This document shows positions 20,084-22,121 of a stretch of DNA of 22,121 nucleotides, piece by piece. The stretch lies in the NCBI GenBank assembly GCA_910589085.1, contig CAJUSG010000041.1, positions 1-22,121 of the forward strand, read 5' to 3'. The DNA is from an uncultured Oscillospiraceae bacterium (lineage in GTDB: Bacteria > Bacillota > Clostridia > Oscillospirales > Oscillospiraceae). Within the stretch, counting starts at the first letter, position 1. Every line of letters starts with the position of its first letter. The notes below the pieces were generated by a model, which saw only the letters and a program-made list of their open reading frames with translations, was not told where the DNA came from and did no database searches. Made by a program: the position numbers and the translations under genes.

Positions 20084-21487
20084 ATGGAAAGAGGAATTAT
20101 TGTACAAATCTCCGGCCCGGTAGTGGACGTAGAGATCACAGAGGGCGAGCTGCCCAAGCTGCGGGAGGAGCTCACCGTAGAGCTTGACGGCGCTCTGCGG
20201 GTGATGGAGGTGGCCCAGCACGTGGGCCGGGGCACGGTGCGCTGCATCATGCTCTCCCCCAGCGAGGGGCTGGCCCGCGGGCTGGCGGTAGACATCCCCG
20301 GCCACACCGTTCAGGTGCCCGTGGGGCAGGCCACCCTGGGCCGCATGTTCAACGTGCTGGGTCAGCCCATTGACGGCGGCGGTCCCCTGCCCGAGGGCAC
20401 CCCCCTCCAGTCCATCTACCGCCGCCCCCCCTCCTTTGAGGAACAGAGCCCCGCGGTAGAAATTCTGGAGACAGGCATCAAGGTCATTGACCTTCTGGAG
20501 CCCTACCCCAGAGGGGGTAAAATCGGCCTGTTCGGCGGCGCCGGCGTGGGCAAGACGGTGCTGATTCAGGAGCTGATTCACAATGTAGCCCTGGAGCACG
20601 GCGGCTACTCCATCTTCACCGGCGTGGGCGAACGCAGCCGCGAGGGCAACGACCTGTGGCGGGAGATGCGGGAGAGCGGCGTGTCCAACCGGACCGCCCT
20701 GGTCTTTGGCCAGATGAACGAGTCTCCCGGCGTACGTATGCGGGTGGCCCTGTCGGGGCTGACCATGGCGGAGCACTTCCGTGACCGGGAGCACAAGGAC
20801 GTACTGCTGTTTATCGACAATATCTTTCGTTTTGTGCAGGCGGGCAGCGAGGTATCCACCTTGCTGGGACGGATGCCCTCGGCGGTGGGCTACCAGCCCA
20901 CCCTGGCCAATGAGATGGGAGAGCTGCAGGAGCGGATCACCTCCACCAAGGACGGCTCCGTCACCTCTGTGCAGGCGGTCTATGTCCCCGCCGACGACCT
21001 CACCGACCCGGCCACCGCCACCACCTTCGCCCACCTGGACGCCACCACCGTGCTCAGCCGGAAAATCTCCGAGCAGGGCATCTACCCGGCGGTAGACCCC
21101 CTGGAGTCCTCCTCCCGCATTCTGGAGGCGGACATCGTGGGCTCAGAGCACTACCGGGTGGCCCGGAAGGTGCAGGAGATTCTGGAAAAATACCGGGAGC
21201 TTCAGGACATCATCGCCATTCTGGGCATGGACGAGCTCAGCGACGAGGACCGGAACACCGTGGCCAGAGCCCGGCGCATCCAGCGCTTCCTGGCCCAGCC
21301 CACCCATGTGGCGGAGAAATTCACCGGCATTCCCGGCGTCTACGTCCCCCTGAAGGACACCCTGGAGAGCTTTGGGGCCATTGTGGACGGCGAGCTGGAT
21401 CAATACCCGGAGGCGGCCTTCTACAACGTAGGCGCCTGGCGTGACGTAGTGGAGAAGGCAAAGCGGCTTGAGAGGGGCGAGACGTGA
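20084..21487 (+). CDS. atpD: F1Fo ATP synthase subunit beta
   Basis: Catalytic nucleotide-binding subunit. The 468 residues are full length. Seen: N-terminal barrel ISGPVVDVEI, Walker A GGAGVGKT (151-158), GVGERSREGNDL with the catalytic Glu, FGQMNESPGVRMRVALSGLT, Walker B DVLLFIDNIFRF, YVPADDLTDPATATTF, and the DELSDED motif of the lever that meets gamma and epsilon. ATG 20084 is four bases after the gamma stop with AGAGGT about 6 bases ahead; the in-frame upstream start lies inside gamma. The sequence is conventional, with no missing catalytic residue, so the enzyme should be active despite the unusual delta-alpha partner. Confidence 0.98.
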   Translation: MERGIIVQISGPVVDVEITEGELPKLREELTVELDGALRVMEVAQHVGRGTVRCIMLSPSEGLARGLAVDIPGHTVQVPVGQATLGRMFNVLGQPIDGGGPLPEGTPLQSIYRRPPSFEEQSPAVEILETGIKVIDLLEPYPRGGKIGLFGGAGVGKTVLIQELIHNVALEHGGYSIFTGVGERSREGNDLWREMRESGVSNRTALVFGQMNESPGVRMRVALSGLTMAEHFRDREHKDVLLFIDNIFRFVQAGSEVSTLLGRMPSAVGYQPTLANEMGELQERITSTKDGSVTSVQAVYVPADDLTDPATATTFAHLDATTVLSRKISEQGIYPAVDPLESSSRILEADIVGSEHYRVARKVQEILEKYRELQDIIAILGMDELSDEDRNTVARARRIQRFLAQPTHVAEKFTGIPGVYVPLKDTLESFGAIVDGELDQYPEAAFYNVGAWRDVVEKAKRLERGET

Positions 21488-21894
21488 TGGACACCTTCCA
21501 GGTACACATCCTTGCGGCCGACAGGACCTTCTATGAGGGCCCATGTGTCAGCCTCACCGTCCCCACCAACGACGGAGAGCGGGGCATTCTGGCCCACCAC
21601 AGCAGCATGATCGCCGCCATCCAGCCGGGCACGCTGCGCTATCAGGCGCCGGGCCAGCCCATCCAGCTGGCCGCCATCTCCCCCGGTATGGTGAAGGTGG
21701 AGCACAACGATGTTCTGGTGCTGGTGGACTCCGCCGAGCGGCCGGAGGAGATTGACGTGGTTCGGGCCCAGCGGGAGGCGGACGAGGCCCGTGAGGCGCT
21801 GCTGCAGAAGAAGAGCCGACAGGAGCACCAGATTGCCCAGGCCACCCTGGCCCGGGCACTGAACCGCCTGCGGGTCAAGGCCCGCGGGCGGTGA
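21487..21894 (+). CDS. atpC: F1Fo ATP synthase subunit epsilon
   Basis: Small central-stalk subunit that couples and can inhibit ATP hydrolysis. The 135 residues have the N-terminal beta sandwich (FQVHILAADRTFYEGPCVSL, then TNDGERGILAHHSSMIAAI) and a C-terminal two-helix hairpin rich in Arg, Gln and Ala (DVVRAQREADEAREALLQKK). ATG 21487 overlaps the beta stop by one base (TGATG); GTG three bases earlier would add one residue and cannot be excluded. It ends the operon 12 bases before a strong terminator. Confidence 0.95.
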   Translation: MDTFQVHILAADRTFYEGPCVSLTVPTNDGERGILAHHSSMIAAIQPGTLRYQAPGQPIQLAAISPGMVKVEHNDVLVLVDSAERPEEIDVVRAQREADEAREALLQKKSRQEHQIAQATLARALNRLRVKARGR

Positions 21895-21905
21895 GAGGAA
21901 ATCGG

Positions 21906-21932
21906 GAGACAGGCTGAGGCCTGTCTCTTTTT
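21906..21932 (+). terminator. Intrinsic terminator of the ATP synthase operon
   Basis: A 9-bp perfect stem, GAGACAGGC (21906-21914) / GCCTGTCTC (21919-21927), with loop TGAG, is followed by TTTTT (21928-21932). It lies 12 bases after the atpC stop. Confidence 0.93.
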
Positions 21933-21957
21933 ATCTGTATAAATTGCCGCGGCGGCC

Positions 21958-21986
21958 TTGCCTCTCCATGAAGATTATGGTATAAT
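21958..21986 (+). promoter_or_regulatory. Promoter for the gene that leaves the window
   Basis: -35 TTGCCT (21958-21963), a 17-base spacer ending TGG, and a perfect -10 TATAAT (21981-21986), giving an extended -10. A leader of about 110 bases follows before the next start codon. Confidence 0.75.
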
Positions 21987-22102
21987 GTCCAAGAAAACGG
22001 CAGGTCAGAGGCGGCTTTTTGCCATTTCATCTCACTGAAGCGATAACATATGGGTGCAGCTGGCCGCACTGGCGCCTGAAAAATGAGAGGAGAATGACCA
22101 AA

Positions 22103-22121
22103 ATGGGCAATTATGTGTACG
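22103..22121 (+). CDS. Start of an unidentified gene (runs off the window)
   Basis: Only six codons (M-G-N-Y-V-Y) are visible. ATG 22103 is preferred because AGAGGAG lies about 10 bases upstream; the in-frame ATG at 22094 is too close to that signal. It has its own promoter at 21958-21986 and is not part of the atp operon. The product cannot be recognised from this much sequence. Confidence 0.55.

Noticed and set aside
22050..22079. Nine-codon frame in the last leader as a leader peptide gene
   Set aside because: There is no clear ribosome binding site and no run of regulatory codons. It is kept only as a low-interest observation.

Overview
The window looks like chromosome of a high-GC Firmicute, most likely an Oscillospiraceae-type gut Clostridium (Flavonifractor, Lawsonibacter or Intestinimonas-like). 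This is inferred from strong AGGAGG-type ribosome binding sites, consensus sigma-A promoters, a ribosomal protein L27 with a cleavable N-terminus next to its Prp protease, GC-rich third codon positions, and intergenic GTAGGG...CCCTAC palindromes of a kind I associate with such genomes. No sequence search was run.

Layout. (1) 1-4637, minus strand: 5' part of metG, an unrecognised polytopic membrane protein, a MATE exporter that starts with TTG, and cinA. (2) 4638-5002: AT-rich divergent control region with a promoter on each strand. (3) 5003-10860, plus strand: trmL followed by four lower-glycolysis genes, pgk-tpiA-gpmI-eno, separated by two palindrome-rich gaps and ending at a bidirectional terminator. 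(4) 15406-10924, minus strand: the rplU-prp-rpmA-obgE ribosome/GTPase operon. It is split between rpmA and obgE by a terminator and a tight five-gene cassette (hexapeptide acetyltransferase, flavodoxin, PPC/DUF296 protein and two YciI-like proteins). (5) 15587-21932, plus strand: a complete-looking F1Fo ATP synthase operon with its own promoter, leader and terminator. (6) A new promoter, leader and the first codons of another gene close the window.

The most unusual part is the ATP synthase operon. Its order is a-c-b-alpha-gamma-beta-epsilon, with no free delta gene. The C-terminal (b-binding) domain of delta is instead fused in frame to the N-terminus of alpha, and the delta N-terminal domain is absent from the operon. 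Exactly at the junction there is an in-frame AGGAGG followed five bases later by ATG. Initiation there would give an ordinary 500-residue alpha. The locus could therefore encode two products, a delta-alpha fusion and plain alpha, which would resolve the 3:1 alpha:delta stoichiometry problem. Subunit c is also odd: it carries a signal-peptide-like N-terminus and an acidic linker before its first helix.

The rest is mainly housekeeping: translation (metG, trmL, rplU, rpmA, prp, obgE), glycolysis, energy coupling and transport.
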